From assembly GCF_000934465.1 (NCBI RefSeq), contig NZ_JXWY01000036.1, positions 27,408-91,407 of the forward strand: a DNA stretch of 64,000 nt, given 5' to 3'. The notes beneath the pieces are model-generated. The model was not told where the DNA came from and made no database searches. It saw only the letters and a program-made list of their open reading frames with translations. The position numbers and the translations under genes are program-made. Positions within the stretch are counted from its first letter, which is position 1. The number at the start of each line of letters is the position of its first letter. The DNA is from Staphylococcus microti (GTDB lineage: Bacteria > Bacillota > Bacilli > Staphylococcales > Staphylococcaceae). Shown piece by piece: positions 9,741 through 18,979 of the stretch.

Positions 9741-10528
9741 TAACGCTTCTTTTTCTGTTTTAAAACTGCCCAGACAAATTTTGGTATTCTTTGTAGGCGT
9801 TTAATCCGCTTCAAGTCTTTAAGACTGCGATAGAGCCACTCTAAGTTCAGCTGACGCCAAATGCGTGGTGCCCGCTTCACTTGTCCACTAAAGACATCAA
9901 TCGAACCACCTACCCCCATCATAAAGGTATGTTTAAAATGATGACGATTGTGTTCTATCCATTGTTCTTGCTTCGGATAGCCCATCCCTACAAAAATAAA
10001 ATCAGGTTGAAAATCGCGAATTTCTTCAACGACTGACATATCATCAATTGCTGAAAAACCATGATGCCCTGCAACGACAGTATTGGGATATTGTTGTTGT
10101 ATTTTACGCACCGCTTTACCTACGACTTCATCGGTTGCACCTAATAAAAATACGCGTTTACTTTCCTGTTGTGCAATTTCCAAACACATTTCCATCACTT
10201 CGATACCGGGCACGCGTTCTTGTAAAGGCGTTCCTAACCATTTCGCTGCTTTCACAATACCTGTGCCGTCTGGAATAATGTAATCTGCACGCTCAATTAA
10301 CTGTCGATACGCTGGTGTTTCTGAAGCATAGTGTACAATTTCTGGGTTTGCCGTCACAACAAACAAATTATGTGATGTATTCGTCTGACTATATGACAGA
10401 ATGGCATGTCGCATACTTGCCATCGACACATTATCAAACATGACACCTAAAACATTGACCCGTTGATAGGGTTTGTGTGGTTTATACGCATCATTAGATA
10501 CATTTTCTAGAGATGTTGAATGATTCAT
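9740..10528 (-). CDS. tagA: ManNAc transferase TagA, wall teichoic acid linkage unit
   Basis: This 262-residue protein is of the WecG/TagA/CpsF family and adds N-acetylmannosamine to undecaprenyl-PP-GlcNAc, the first committed step of wall teichoic acid synthesis. Characteristic segments are VTANPEIVHYA, ADYIIPDGTGI and FVGMGYPKQEQWI. Its C-terminus is basic, as expected for membrane association. The ATG at 10528 follows an AAAGGGGATC site; a TTG directly before it is possible but less likely. It stands alone, convergent with the VOC gene. Confidence 0.93.
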   Translation of the reverse strand: MNHSTSLENVSNDAYKPHKPYQRVNVLGVMFDNVSMASMRHAILSYSQTNTSHNLFVVTANPEIVHYASETPAYRQLIERADYIIPDGTGIVKAAKWLGTPLQERVPGIEVMEMCLEIAQQESKRVFLLGATDEVVGKAVRKIQQQYPNTVVAGHHGFSAIDDMSVVEEIRDFQPDFIFVGMGYPKQEQWIEHNRHHFKHTFMMGVGGSIDVFSGQVKRAPRIWRQLNLEWLYRSLKDLKRIKRLQRIPKFVWAVLKQKKKR

Positions 10529-10699
10529 CAACAGATCCCCTTTCTTAGTCGTTCTCTTTTATATTGATTTCACTTTACCACGTAATGACATAAAATTCAT
10601 CTCGTCTTTTATGACATCCTAACACTTGTATAAAATTTCTATACGTCTCTTTTTCTATGTTATACTTTTTTAAATTTATAAAGACAAGGAGCTATTACT

Positions 10700-11245
10700 A
10701 TGAAAAAAGAATTCGACCCACAGCATGGTTTTTATTACAATCCACAAGATGATGAACTGATTGCCGCCCGCCGCCAAGCACATATTTTCCGCACACAAAT
10801 TAACAACGCTGATAGTATTGATAAACGTCATGCCATTGTTAAAGACGTATTCGCCCATACATCTGAGTCGTTTTATATTGAACCGACAATTTACTTTGAT
10901 TACGGTACAAATATTTCAGTTGGCGATAACTTTTATGTTAATGCTAATTCCACATGGTTAGATGCCGCAACGATTACCATTGGCAATAACGTAAAAATCG
11001 GTCCTAACGTCCAACTGATTACAATCAATCATCCGTTAGATCCTGATGAACGACGCACTGGCATTGAATATGCTGCACCTATCGTTGTTGAAGATGATGT
11101 TTGGATTGGTGCTGGTGTTATTATTTTACCAGGTATTACAATTGGTCAAGGCGCGACAATTGCAGCCGGCAGTATTGTCACTAAAAATGTGCCAGCACGC
11201 ACAGTGGTCGGTGGAAACCCAGCAAAAATGATTAAACAATTATAA
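10700..11245 (+). CDS. Maltose/galactoside O-acetyltransferase-like protein
   Basis: This 181-residue protein has an N-terminal maltose-acetyltransferase-type helical cap followed by left-handed beta-helix hexapeptide repeats. The active-site histidine lies in the ITINHPLDP segment, and GGNPAKMI closes the fold. Such enzymes transfer acetyl groups from acetyl-CoA to sugars; the acceptor here is unknown. The ribosome site is AAGGAG. It appears to be a single-gene unit. Confidence 0.85.
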   Translation: MKKEFDPQHGFYYNPQDDELIAARRQAHIFRTQINNADSIDKRHAIVKDVFAHTSESFYIEPTIYFDYGTNISVGDNFYVNANSTWLDAATITIGNNVKIGPNVQLITINHPLDPDERRTGIEYAAPIVVEDDVWIGAGVIILPGITIGQGATIAAGSIVTKNVPARTVVGGNPAKMIKQL

Positions 11246-11331
11246 ACTTATACGTCCATAGTCCATAGCCAATCTCAACAATTGACGTTATACTCTACAT
11301 AAATATGTTTTTACAGAAAGGATCGCTATTT

Positions 11332-12123
11332 ATGAATGAACACACATGGCTTACGTCGCCGATTCCTATATACACATTATTACTTTTAGCGATTACTGGC
11401 ATATATTTATTAAGTTATTACTATCGCAGACATCCTATTTTGTCTATGTTGAGTATTGCGTTTAACTATCTACCTGTCCTCACGCACGAATTCGGTCATG
11501 TATTATTCAACCGTTTGAGTGGTGGTCGTGTTGTAGACTTCGTTGTTGTCATGACACAGCGAGAACGCCAAGCAACAGGGCAACAAGGCTATGCGGTGAC
11601 ACAGAGTAAAACGCGTATCGGGCAAATATTTACAACACTTGGTGGCTATATTATGCCCCCACTCATGCTCAGTATTGGCTTAATTATGCAAAGCAAAGGG
11701 CAAGGTGTTATTTTCATTTTAATCTACGTCGGTATCTTTTTATACTTCACAATTGTAACTTCTCGAAAAATGGCACCGATCATCATTATTGTATTGTTAT
11801 GTGGTATTATCTACCTCGGCTTACAATCCGAAAACTTACACAACTATTCATTGATTTATATGCTTGTATATCATTGGTTGCTCGGCACATTATTAGGTGA
11901 AGTGATTCAGTCATCCATCACGATTGCCCAACTTACCTTTGCACGCCCACAGCCTAATTGGGACGGTACTGCACTACGCGATTTGACACATGTCCCAACA
12001 CTTTGTTTTTCAGCATTATGGATTTTACTTAATGGTACCAGTGTTTATTTTTTATCCCAACAACTTTTTATATCACCTAACACGTTCTCATTGATTACTT
12101 ATATGCCGACACTCACTTTATAA
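11332..12123 (+). CDS. M50-type integral membrane metalloprotease homolog
   Basis: This 263-residue membrane protein has about seven hydrophobic segments. The second carries the zinc protease motif HEFGH at residues 52-56. A second acidic ligand motif is not obvious to me, so activity is inferred. It resembles the M50B-like group of unknown substrate found in Firmicutes. The start at 11332 follows GAAAGGATC, while the frame opening at 11305 lacks a ribosome site. Confidence 0.75.
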   Translation: MNEHTWLTSPIPIYTLLLLAITGIYLLSYYYRRHPILSMLSIAFNYLPVLTHEFGHVLFNRLSGGRVVDFVVVMTQRERQATGQQGYAVTQSKTRIGQIFTTLGGYIMPPLMLSIGLIMQSKGQGVIFILIYVGIFLYFTIVTSRKMAPIIIIVLLCGIIYLGLQSENLHNYSLIYMLVYHWLLGTLLGEVIQSSITIAQLTFARPQPNWDGTALRDLTHVPTLCFSALWILLNGTSVYFLSQQLFISPNTFSLITYMPTLTL

Positions 12124-12173
12124 AAAATGCGTACATCACAATGATTTTCTCACTGTTGATGTACGCATTTTTT
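12123..12173. terminator. Bidirectional terminator, M50 gene/mntR
   Basis: AAAAAATGCGTACATCA pairs with TGATGTACGCATTTTTT, a long stem with A and T runs at both edges. Confidence 0.9.
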
Positions 12174-12825
12174 AATTTTCTAGTTTTTCTCCAAAGATGA
12201 CTTTCGCATTGCTATAACTTAAAATAACCGTTTCTTGACTGCTTTGTAACTCTAGCATTTGATTAATTTCGTCTTTACGTTTAATCGTTGCAACATCGCC
12301 AATTGACATTGCTCGGCTTGATAGATAAACGAGCAACTCCGTCTTATCACGAACACGTCGAATCGTGACAGTATCCCCTTCATCGAATTCTAATAAAGAC
12401 GTGCAGTATAGTTCTTCATATGACTCGTCTCTTGGTATCACACCACCGTGTGGACACGTTTTTGGATACTCTAATAACGCATCTAAACGATCGACAAATA
12501 GTGGTGAAACACGATGTTCTAACACTTCTGCTTCTGCGTGTACTTCTTCCCATGTGTAACCTAAAACCTCTATTAAAAATAACTCAATTAAACGATGACG
12601 CTTGATGACATCCAATGTAAAACGCAAACCAACGGGTGATAACTTCACACCTTTATACGGTTTTGTTTCGACGTATCCTTCTTTCTCCAGTCGCCCTACC
12701 ATCTCACTTACAGAAGGTGGTTTAATATTCAAAAACTGAGAGAGTGTTTTGTTTGATACGTACGTGTTTACACCATCATGACTCAAAATCGCCTTGAGAT
12801 AGTCTTCTTTTTCTTCTGTTAGCAT
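12172..12825 (-). CDS. mntR: Manganese-dependent repressor MntR (DtxR family)
   Basis: This 217-residue regulator has an N-terminal winged helix with recognition segment PPSVSEMVGRLEKEGYV, a metal-binding dimerisation domain with HRLIELFLIEVL and CPHGG, and a C-terminal FeoA/SH3-like domain that the short Bacillus MntR lacks. It represses mntABC when manganese is sufficient. I start at ATG 12825, with GAGGTG six bases upstream; the frame opens 30 bases earlier without a site. It is divergent from mntA across a palindromic operator. Confidence 0.94.
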   Translation of the reverse strand: MLTEEKEDYLKAILSHDGVNTYVSNKTLSQFLNIKPPSVSEMVGRLEKEGYVETKPYKGVKLSPVGLRFTLDVIKRHRLIELFLIEVLGYTWEEVHAEAEVLEHRVSPLFVDRLDALLEYPKTCPHGGVIPRDESYEELYCTSLLEFDEGDTVTIRRVRDKTELLVYLSSRAMSIGDVATIKRKDEINQMLELQSSQETVILSYSNAKVIFGEKLEN

Positions 12826-12871
12826 ACTTTCACCTCTTGAACAGATTATGTCCATTGTATCACGAAATGAA

Positions 12872-12899
12872 TTGACATTAGTAATATTCAGTATATAAT
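12872..12899 (+). promoter_or_regulatory. Promoter of mntABC
   Basis: TTGACA at 12872-12877 and TATAAT at 12894-12899 with a 16-base spacer form a near-perfect sigma-A promoter. The MntR-type operator follows immediately, around the expected start of transcription. Confidence 0.85.
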
Positions 12900-12908
12900 A
12901 TAAAATAG

Positions 12909-12922
12909 TTAGGGTAACCTAA
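12909..12922. promoter_or_regulatory. Putative MntR operator
   Basis: TTAGG and CCTAA flank a GTAA centre. This resembles DtxR/MntR sites (TTAGG...CCTAA half-sites). Its place at about +5 to +20 of mntABC would block initiation or early elongation. Confidence 0.75.
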
Positions 12923-12945
12923 AAATTTAGTAAGAAGGTGTTAAA

Positions 12946-13725
12946 ATGCTATCTATTAAAGATTTAGAATTATATTTAGGTCGTAAACATATCCTTAAAG
13001 ATATTACTTTAGACTTGCCACTTCATGGAGAAATGATTGGTATTATGGGGCCGAACGGTTGCGGTAAGTCTTCACTTATTAAGTCATTGATTGGCGAACT
13101 CCCTGCAAACGGAACGATCACACTTAACGATCAACCGATTAAGCAATGTTTAACAGATATTACATATATTCCACAAAAGTCACTGCTTGATTTAGAATTC
13201 CCGATTAATGTGGAAGATTTAGTACTATCAGGTTGTTATCAAGATACAGGATGGTTTAAACGCATTCCTAAAGCGATGAAGCAACGACGCGATAACATTT
13301 TACGTGAATTATCACTTTTTGATTTGCGGAAACGTTCACTCAACGCTTTAAGTGGCGGACAACTTCAACGTGTTTATATTGCACGAGCACTCATGTCTGA
13401 CAGCAGTGTCTACTTACTTGACGAACCATTTGTCGGCATTGATTTCAAAAGTGAAGCGATTATTCTTGAAAAATTAGAAGCACTCAAAGCAAATGGCAAG
13501 CTCATCCTTATTGTGCATCATGATTTAGCAACAGCTGCACAGTATTTTGATCGCATCTTACTATTAAACCAATCCATTCAATTTTTTGGTGATAGTGCTG
13601 AAGCATTAAAACCCGAACATATTGAATCCGTATTTTTAAGCAAACATACGCTGTCTCAATCAAATGATTCGTCACAACCGAGAAAGGAGGTTGTTCACCG
13701 TGCAGTTCATCCAACATCTCTTTGA
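12946..13725 (+). CDS. mntA: Manganese ABC transporter ATPase MntA
   Basis: This 259-residue ATPase has Walker A GPNGCGKSS near residue 35, signature LSGGQLQRVYIARAL and Walker B VYLLDEPFVGID, with H-loop IVHHDLA. These fit the metal-cluster ABC ATPases. It pairs with MntB and MntC to import Mn(II), needed for superoxide resistance. It is first in the mnt operon, behind an AGAAGG site. Its 3' end overlaps mntB by 26 bases. Confidence 0.94.
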   Translation: MLSIKDLELYLGRKHILKDITLDLPLHGEMIGIMGPNGCGKSSLIKSLIGELPANGTITLNDQPIKQCLTDITYIPQKSLLDLEFPINVEDLVLSGCYQDTGWFKRIPKAMKQRRDNILRELSLFDLRKRSLNALSGGQLQRVYIARALMSDSSVYLLDEPFVGIDFKSEAIILEKLEALKANGKLILIVHHDLATAAQYFDRILLLNQSIQFFGDSAEALKPEHIESVFLSKHTLSQSNDSSQPRKEVVHRAVHPTSL

Positions 13726-14539
13726 GTACCAATTTTTATCTCGCGCCATGTTAACTGCTGTACTCGTCGGCATTGTATGTGGTGTCGTTGGCTGTATTAT
13801 TATATTGCGCGGGTTGTCTCTAATGGGTGATGCGATGAGTCATGCAGTATTACCGGGTGTTGCACTCTCATTTTTATTCCATATTCCAATGTTTATCGGC
13901 GCATTGATTACTGGAATGTTGAGCAGCATACTCATTGGCTATATTTCAGATGCATCGAAAACAAAAAAAGATGCTGCCATCGGTATTACATTTACCGCAT
14001 TTTTAGCATCTGGGATTATTCTAATCAGTATGATTCATAGTGCAACTGATCTTTACCACATTTTATTCGGTAATATTTTGGCGATTACACAATCTGCTTT
14101 TTATACGACATTGGTCGTCAGCACGATTGTTGTGGGCCTTATTATTATTTTGTATCGCCCACTCAAAATATCAACGCTCGACCCCATGTTCAGTCGCATG
14201 AGTGGCCTCAATACAACAGTGTTACATTATTTCGTTATGCTACTGTTAGCACTCGTCATTGTCGCAAGTGTACAAACAGTCGGCGTTATCTTAGTTGTCG
14301 CGTTGCTCATTACACCGGCATCAACAGCCTATTTAATTACACATAAGCTATCCACGATGATGCTGACTTCTAGTATTTTCAGTGTTATCAGTGCCACGTT
14401 AGGCATCTATTTAAGTTTTAAATTTAATTTACCAAGTGGTGCAGTGATTGTACTCATCGCAACATTGTTGTACGCAGTCACTTTCATCATCGCAAAATAC
14501 TTTCAATCTCAACATAAAGGAGCGTATCAAACAATATGA
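13700..14539 (+). CDS. mntB: Manganese ABC transporter permease MntB
   Basis: This 279-residue permease of the ABC-3 family has about eight membrane helices, with GDAMSHAVLPGVALSF typical of zinc and manganese permeases. The start is the GTG at 13700, with AAAGGAGG nine bases upstream inside mntA. The frame extends back to 13664, but that region has no site. The GTG start and the overlap suggest translational coupling to mntA. Its stop overlaps the mntC ATG (ATGA). Confidence 0.93.
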   Translation: MQFIQHLFEYQFLSRAMLTAVLVGIVCGVVGCIIILRGLSLMGDAMSHAVLPGVALSFLFHIPMFIGALITGMLSSILIGYISDASKTKKDAAIGITFTAFLASGIILISMIHSATDLYHILFGNILAITQSAFYTTLVVSTIVVGLIIILYRPLKISTLDPMFSRMSGLNTTVLHYFVMLLLALVIVASVQTVGVILVVALLITPASTAYLITHKLSTMMLTSSIFSVISATLGIYLSFKFNLPSGAVIVLIATLLYAVTFIIAKYFQSQHKGAYQTI

Positions 14540-15465
14540 TTAAACGTATACTTACCCTACTCGTACTCATGCTCGTCTTAACGGCATGTAGTTTTAACAA
14601 CAATGGTTCTCACGACAAATTAAAGGTTGTGACAACAAACTCAATTCTCGGTGATATGGTTCAAAATATCGCAGGTGACAAAGCAGAAGTACACAGCATT
14701 GTGCCAGTCGGTCAAGATCCTCACGAATACGAAATTAAACCAAAAGATGTCCAAGCTTTAACAGATGCAGACGTTGTTGTTTACAACGGTTTCAATTTAG
14801 AAAGTGGGAATGGCTGGTTTGAAAAAGCATTGAAACAAGCAGACAAATCACTTGATGACAAATCTGTCGTACGTGCTACAAAATCAGTTAAACCCATCTA
14901 CTTGAAGCAAGGTGGTCACTCTGATGATATGATTGATCCACACGCATGGTTAAGCATTAAAAATGGTGTGCAATATGCCAAAAACATTCAAGAAGCACTT
15001 ATTAAAGCAGATGATGCACATAAAAAAGATTATATGAAGCAAGGCGATGCATACATTCAAAAATTAGAACAACTCAGTGAAAAGAGCCACAATAAATTCC
15101 AAGATATTCCTAAAGCACAACGTGTCATGATTACAAGTGAAGGTGCATTCAAATATTTCGCACAACAATACGACATTACACCTGGTTACATTTGGGAAAT
15201 TAACACGGAAAACCAAGGCACACCACAACAAATGAAACAGGCCATTGATTTCGTTAAACAACATCATATCTCTAACTTGCTACTTGAAACAAGTGTTAGT
15301 GATAAAAGTATGAAGAGTCTCGGCGAAGAAACAGACGCAAAAATCTTTGGTACTGTCTATACAGATTCTATCGGTAAAAAAGGTAGCGATGGCGACTCAT
15401 ACTATAAAATGATGGAAAGCAATATTGATACCATTCATCAAAGTATGGTTCAAAACAACCAATAA
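14536..15465 (+). CDS. mntC: Manganese-binding lipoprotein MntC
   Basis: This 309-residue protein is a cluster 9 (ZnuA/MntC) substrate-binding lipoprotein. The lipobox LTAC places the lipidated cysteine at residue 18. Metal ligands are expected from the histidines in QDPHEYE and DPHAWLS, with further acidic residues in the C-lobe. A short His/Asp stretch (GGHSDDMIDPH) sits in the usual loop. It delivers Mn(II) to MntB. It is the last mnt gene and is followed by a strong terminator. Confidence 0.94.
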   Translation: MIKRILTLLVLMLVLTACSFNNNGSHDKLKVVTTNSILGDMVQNIAGDKAEVHSIVPVGQDPHEYEIKPKDVQALTDADVVVYNGFNLESGNGWFEKALKQADKSLDDKSVVRATKSVKPIYLKQGGHSDDMIDPHAWLSIKNGVQYAKNIQEALIKADDAHKKDYMKQGDAYIQKLEQLSEKSHNKFQDIPKAQRVMITSEGAFKYFAQQYDITPGYIWEINTENQGTPQQMKQAIDFVKQHHISNLLLETSVSDKSMKSLGEETDAKIFGTVYTDSIGKKGSDGDSYYKMMESNIDTIHQSMVQNNQ

Positions 15466-15472
15466 GATAGAC

Positions 15473-15515
15473 AAAAGCAGCACACGTCACGAGCATATGA
15501 CATGTGCTGCTTTTA
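15473..15515. terminator. Bidirectional terminator, mntC/mnh2
   Basis: AAAAGCAGCACA pairs with TGTGCTGCTTTT across an imperfect loop. It separates mntABC from the converging antiporter operon. Confidence 0.85.
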
Positions 15516-15526
15516 TGTTGTATATT

Positions 15527-15964
15527 TTAACCCAATCGGGAATAGATTTTTTTACGTCGTTTTGCACGCTTTTCAATACGTATTTGACGTTTGCGTTGTT
15601 CATCCATTTCATCATCTGCATTCAAGTCTGCATCGTTCGTATGTGCCTCTTTCTGATACATGTATGCACCTGTACGATAAGCTGCACGTGAGACAAGGTG
15701 TCCCCCTACTGGTGATGTTATGTTAATAAACACTAAAGCAAGTAATGTACGTACACTGACATACCCTTGCGCAAAGATGAAGTAAATAAATACGCCTACT
15801 AACGTTAACATGACCGCTGCGGTAGATGCTTTTGTTGCTGCATGAATGCGTAGAAAAACGTCTTTGAATCGTACAACACCGATTGCACTAATCAATGCTA
15901 CGATGCCACCTGCAAATACCATAATTGCTGCGAGAAGTTTAATGATTTCGTTTATTGTTGCCAT
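15527..15964 (-). CDS. mnhG2: Mrp antiporter subunit G (mnh2)
   Basis: This 145-residue protein is MnhG/MrpG, with three membrane helices and the signature [20 protein letters not shown]. The C-terminal 35 residues are highly charged and basic, extending beyond the PhaG domain. It is the last gene of the mnhABCDEFG order and overlaps mnhF by 26 bases. The complex exchanges Na+/K+ for protons. Position beside mntABC marks this as the second staphylococcal Mrp operon (mnh2), which in S. aureus aids pH and K+ tolerance. Confidence 0.92.
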   Translation of the reverse strand: MATINEIIKLLAAIMVFAGGIVALISAIGVVRFKDVFLRIHAATKASTAAVMLTLVGVFIYFIFAQGYVSVRTLLALVFINITSPVGGHLVSRAAYRTGAYMYQKEAHTNDADLNADDEMDEQRKRQIRIEKRAKRRKKIYSRLG

Positions 15965-16241
15965 TAAACACGTTCCCCCCTTCGATAAAGCGAGAAATCG
16001 TTATAGAACTGAGAAACGAAATAATCGCAATAAGTAAAACCGAATCCAAGAATGAGAACGTTCCGAATAACAAACTCAACACACCTACGATAGACATGAC
16101 GATCGCACTGATTGCGTCAAAGGCAACGACACGATCTGCCGTCGTTGGCCCTTTAATAAGACGAAACAATGCAACAACTAAAGACACCGCAAATAAGATT
16201 AATGCGCCTGATAAGAAAAACTGTGTCCATACTGAAATCAT
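15939..16241 (-). CDS. mnhF2: Mrp antiporter subunit F (mnh2)
   Basis: This 100-residue protein has three membrane helices and the MrpF segment [18 protein letters not shown]. It is a small scaffold subunit of the cation/proton antiporter. It overlaps mnhE by four bases (ATGA) and mnhG by 26, consistent with translational coupling within the operon. Confidence 0.93.
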   Translation of the reverse strand: MISVWTQFFLSGALILFAVSLVVALFRLIKGPTTADRVVAFDAISAIVMSIVGVLSLLFGTFSFLDSVLLIAIISFLSSITISRFIEGGNVFNGNNKRNH

Positions 16242-16720
16242 TTCGTCACCTCCAAAATAAGTGCTTCATATTGTTTGATACTTTTCAATAAACTTTTACG
16301 CTCTTTCTCTGATAAATCAATCGCATGAATTAAAAACAAATTAGGATCTCGATTGACTCTTATAATTGTTGAACCGGGTGTGATAATAATCATAATCGTT
16401 AAGAAAGTAATCGCCCAATCGGATTCTAACTTCGTCTGATAGCGAACAAGTCCCGGCGACATTTTATGTGTGCGAAACAGCACATAATTCGCAATTGAAA
16501 TCGTTGACGTCATCAGCTGATAAAGATAAATCATTAAAAACTTAAACGACACCCAGATTTTTTTAGGGTAAAATTCTTGGTCGAAAAATTTATGCAATAA
16601 ATAAATAACAATCAGACCAATTAAATAGCCGGCAACAAACGTTGGAAAGCGAAAGGCGTCCTCATCTTGAAACAATACCCATAGAATGGCAATCATCATA
16701 TTCAAACCAACTTGTCTCAT
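16238..16720 (-). CDS. mnhE2: Mrp antiporter subunit E (mnh2)
   Basis: This 160-residue MrpE has two or three N-terminal membrane helices and a cytosolic C-terminal domain. The segment [23 protein letters not shown] is typical of the family. It directly follows mnhD with no intergenic base and overlaps mnhF. It contributes to assembly of the Mrp complex. Confidence 0.92.
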   Translation of the reverse strand: MRQVGLNMMIAILWVLFQDEDAFRFPTFVAGYLIGLIVIYLLHKFFDQEFYPKKIWVSFKFLMIYLYQLMTSTISIANYVLFRTHKMSPGLVRYQTKLESDWAITFLTIMIIITPGSTIIRVNRDPNLFLIHAIDLSEKERKSLLKSIKQYEALILEVTK

Positions 16721-18223
16721 CTAATGACCCCCTCGAAAATCTGGATTCACCATTTTTTCATATATGTTAACATCCATATTCATTTTTGTTGCTAAATCTG
16801 TTACTTGAATGACGACAGGTGCCATTAAACCTAACAACAATGTCACGGTTGTTAAAAACATAATGATATGTTTACGTACCGGTTTGATAGGTTTATAGTC
16901 AATAACCGCACCTTTTGCTTCATTCCCTGTGTACATATGGAAGAAAATGCGGAACAGACTGAACATACCGATTAAGCTTGTTACGATCATAAAACTTAAG
17001 CCCACATAATGTTGATGTTCTACGGCACCGAGGAAAATTAATAATTTCCCGGGAAATCCACTAAACGGTGGCACTCCACCAATAGCAAGTGTCACAACGA
17101 CGAACGCAACACCGAGCCACGGTTCCTTTTTCGCTAAACCTTTCAAATAACGATATTGACGATACCCCGTCGTATAAACGATAATCCCTACAACTAAGAA
17201 CAACAGTGCTTTTACAATCATATCGTTCATTAAATAGAAAATCGCACCGTTAATCCCGTCTACTGTGTTTGTACCAAGTCCAAAGACGACAAATCCAATG
17301 GACAAGATGACTTGATATGCAGCAATCTTTTTAATATCTTTGAAGGCGATTGTTCCGACTGCACCGATAACCATCGTAATACATGCCATCACGACAAGCA
17401 GTGGCTCTACGACATCACCACTTTGGTTAAAGATAAGTGTAAAGAAACGTATCAACGCATAAGCGCCTACTTTCGTCATCAATGATGCAAATAACGCGGC
17501 TAACTCGGTGTTTAGAACCGCATATGCTTTTGGCAGCCACATAAATAACACGAGTGCTGCTTTAGAGCCGAATGCAACGACAAAGGACATGGCAACGAGA
17601 TGAATTGCGGTTGGATCGTCCATCTCTTGAATACGAACCGCCAAATGCGTGAAGTTCAACGTCCCAATTTGACGATACAACAAACTAATTCCGACGAGGA
17701 AAATCCATGAACCGATGACGTTTAATACAACGTAAACGATACTGGCACGCAACTGCTCAACAGATTGTCCTAATGTGACAAGCACGAATGATGCGAGTAA
17801 CATAATTTCAAACATGACATAAAGGTTGAACAAATCTGATGTTAAAAACGAACCAATTACACCTGTTGTGAGATACAGGATAAAGGATGGTAAGTAATAG
17901 CGACTGGCACGTTTTTCTCCTCGACCGAAGCCGAACATGACGATAGACCATACGACGAAGAAAGTCGTTGTCACTAATAATAAACTGAGCGCATCGCCGA
18001 CATATTGAATACCAAAAGGTGCTGGCCAGCCTGAGAAGTCTAACACGACAGGTTTATGACGCATCACATATATGAGCATATACAGTGACACGACAAATCC
18101 TGCGAACAATACAAATAACGAAAGACGTCGTGCAAGCTTCACTTGTTTGTTGAATATCCCGACAAGCAATGCCCCAACAAGAGGTAATAGGAATAATAAT
18201 GCTAGTAAGTTATCATTCATCAT
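16721..18223 (-). CDS. mnhD2: Mrp antiporter subunit D (mnh2)
   Basis: This 500-residue protein is a NuoM/N-like subunit with about 14 membrane helices. Conserved lysine and glutamate residues occur in [11 protein letters not shown] and in the helix with [16 protein letters not shown]. It probably forms one of the proton-translocating modules. I start at ATG 18223, five bases after GAGAGGTG. A GTG at 18229 overlaps that site, and another ATG follows directly. Its 5' end overlaps mnhC. Confidence 0.93.
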   Translation of the reverse strand: MMNDNLLALLFLLPLVGALLVGIFNKQVKLARRLSLFVLFAGFVVSLYMLIYVMRHKPVVLDFSGWPAPFGIQYVGDALSLLLVTTTFFVVWSIVMFGFGRGEKRASRYYLPSFILYLTTGVIGSFLTSDLFNLYVMFEIMLLASFVLVTLGQSVEQLRASIVYVVLNVIGSWIFLVGISLLYRQIGTLNFTHLAVRIQEMDDPTAIHLVAMSFVVAFGSKAALVLFMWLPKAYAVLNTELAALFASLMTKVGAYALIRFFTLIFNQSGDVVEPLLVVMACITMVIGAVGTIAFKDIKKIAAYQVILSIGFVVFGLGTNTVDGINGAIFYLMNDMIVKALLFLVVGIIVYTTGYRQYRYLKGLAKKEPWLGVAFVVVTLAIGGVPPFSGFPGKLLIFLGAVEHQHYVGLSFMIVTSLIGMFSLFRIFFHMYTGNEAKGAVIDYKPIKPVRKHIIMFLTTVTLLLGLMAPVVIQVTDLATKMNMDVNIYEKMVNPDFRGGH

Positions 18224-18557
18224 CGTCACCTCTCGTTAATAAATCTATTTCATGCTCTTTCGTTACTTTGAATGTACGGTAAACAAGAACAAGTAAGAAA
18301 GCGGTAATCGCAAAGCCAATCACAATAGCGGTTAATACAATCGCTTGTAACAGTGGATCCACATAGTTTTCATAGCCAGATACAATAAGTGGCTCTTTCT
18401 TATCTAAAGTATACTCGCCCATACTCATCACAATTAAATTACCTGCATACGTGTAAATGGCGATACCAATCACAATACGAATTAAGTTTCGAGAGAGTAC
18501 CATATACGTACCGATGAATACTAAGAAGCCGATAACAATAAGTAAAATAATATTCAT
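18213..18557 (-). CDS. mnhC2: Mrp antiporter subunit C (mnh2)
   Basis: This 114-residue protein is MrpC, homologous to NuoK, with three membrane helices and the stretch [17 protein letters not shown]. The acidic tail (LLTRGDDDE) is in the cytosol. It overlaps mnhB by four bases at the start and mnhD at the end. Confidence 0.93.
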   Translation of the reverse strand: MNIILLIVIGFLVFIGTYMVLSRNLIRIVIGIAIYTYAGNLIVMSMGEYTLDKKEPLIVSGYENYVDPLLQAIVLTAIVIGFAITAFLLVLVYRTFKVTKEHEIDLLTRGDDDE

Positions 18558-18979
18558 GATCTCCCTCCACTCAATGATAGAATTGTTGTTACGACAACGC
18601 CGACAACGACGAGTAAAATACCAAATTCAAAAGCGGTAATCGTCGATAAATGCACTTGTCCAAAATATGGAAAGTCGACATACCAGTCTGTTTGGTATAG
18701 AAAGTTTTTACCGAAGAATACGGGTGCAATTGCTGTACTTAATGATACAAAAGCACCTGTAATCGACAGCAAACGGAAGTCTATTGGCAAAGCTTCTAAC
18801 ACTTTATCCACATCATATGCTAAAAACATCAAAATAAATGCTGAGCTAATAACTAAACCTGCAATAAAGCCACCGCCCGGATTGTTATGACCGGCAAAGA
18901 AAAGGTAGAAGCCAAACGTTAAAATAATGAACACGACGAGACGTGTCACAGTCTTTAACACTAAATCATTCTCTTTCAT
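18554..18979 (-). CDS. mnhB2: Mrp antiporter subunit B (mnh2)
   Basis: This 141-residue MrpB has four membrane helices and the hallmark [14 protein letters not shown]. It is a structural subunit of the Mrp complex. Its start overlaps the end of mnhA by 14 bases. Confidence 0.94.
   Translation of the reverse strand: MKENDLVLKTVTRLVVFIILTFGFYLFFAGHNNPGGGFIAGLVISSAFILMFLAYDVDKVLEALPIDFRLLSITGAFVSLSTAIAPVFFGKNFLYQTDWYVDFPYFGQVHLSTITAFEFGILLVVVGVVVTTILSLSGGRS

Noticed and set aside
15955-16260. 101-codon ORF opposite mnhF2
   Set aside because: It is antisense to a conserved operon gene with overlapping neighbours and has no ribosome site.
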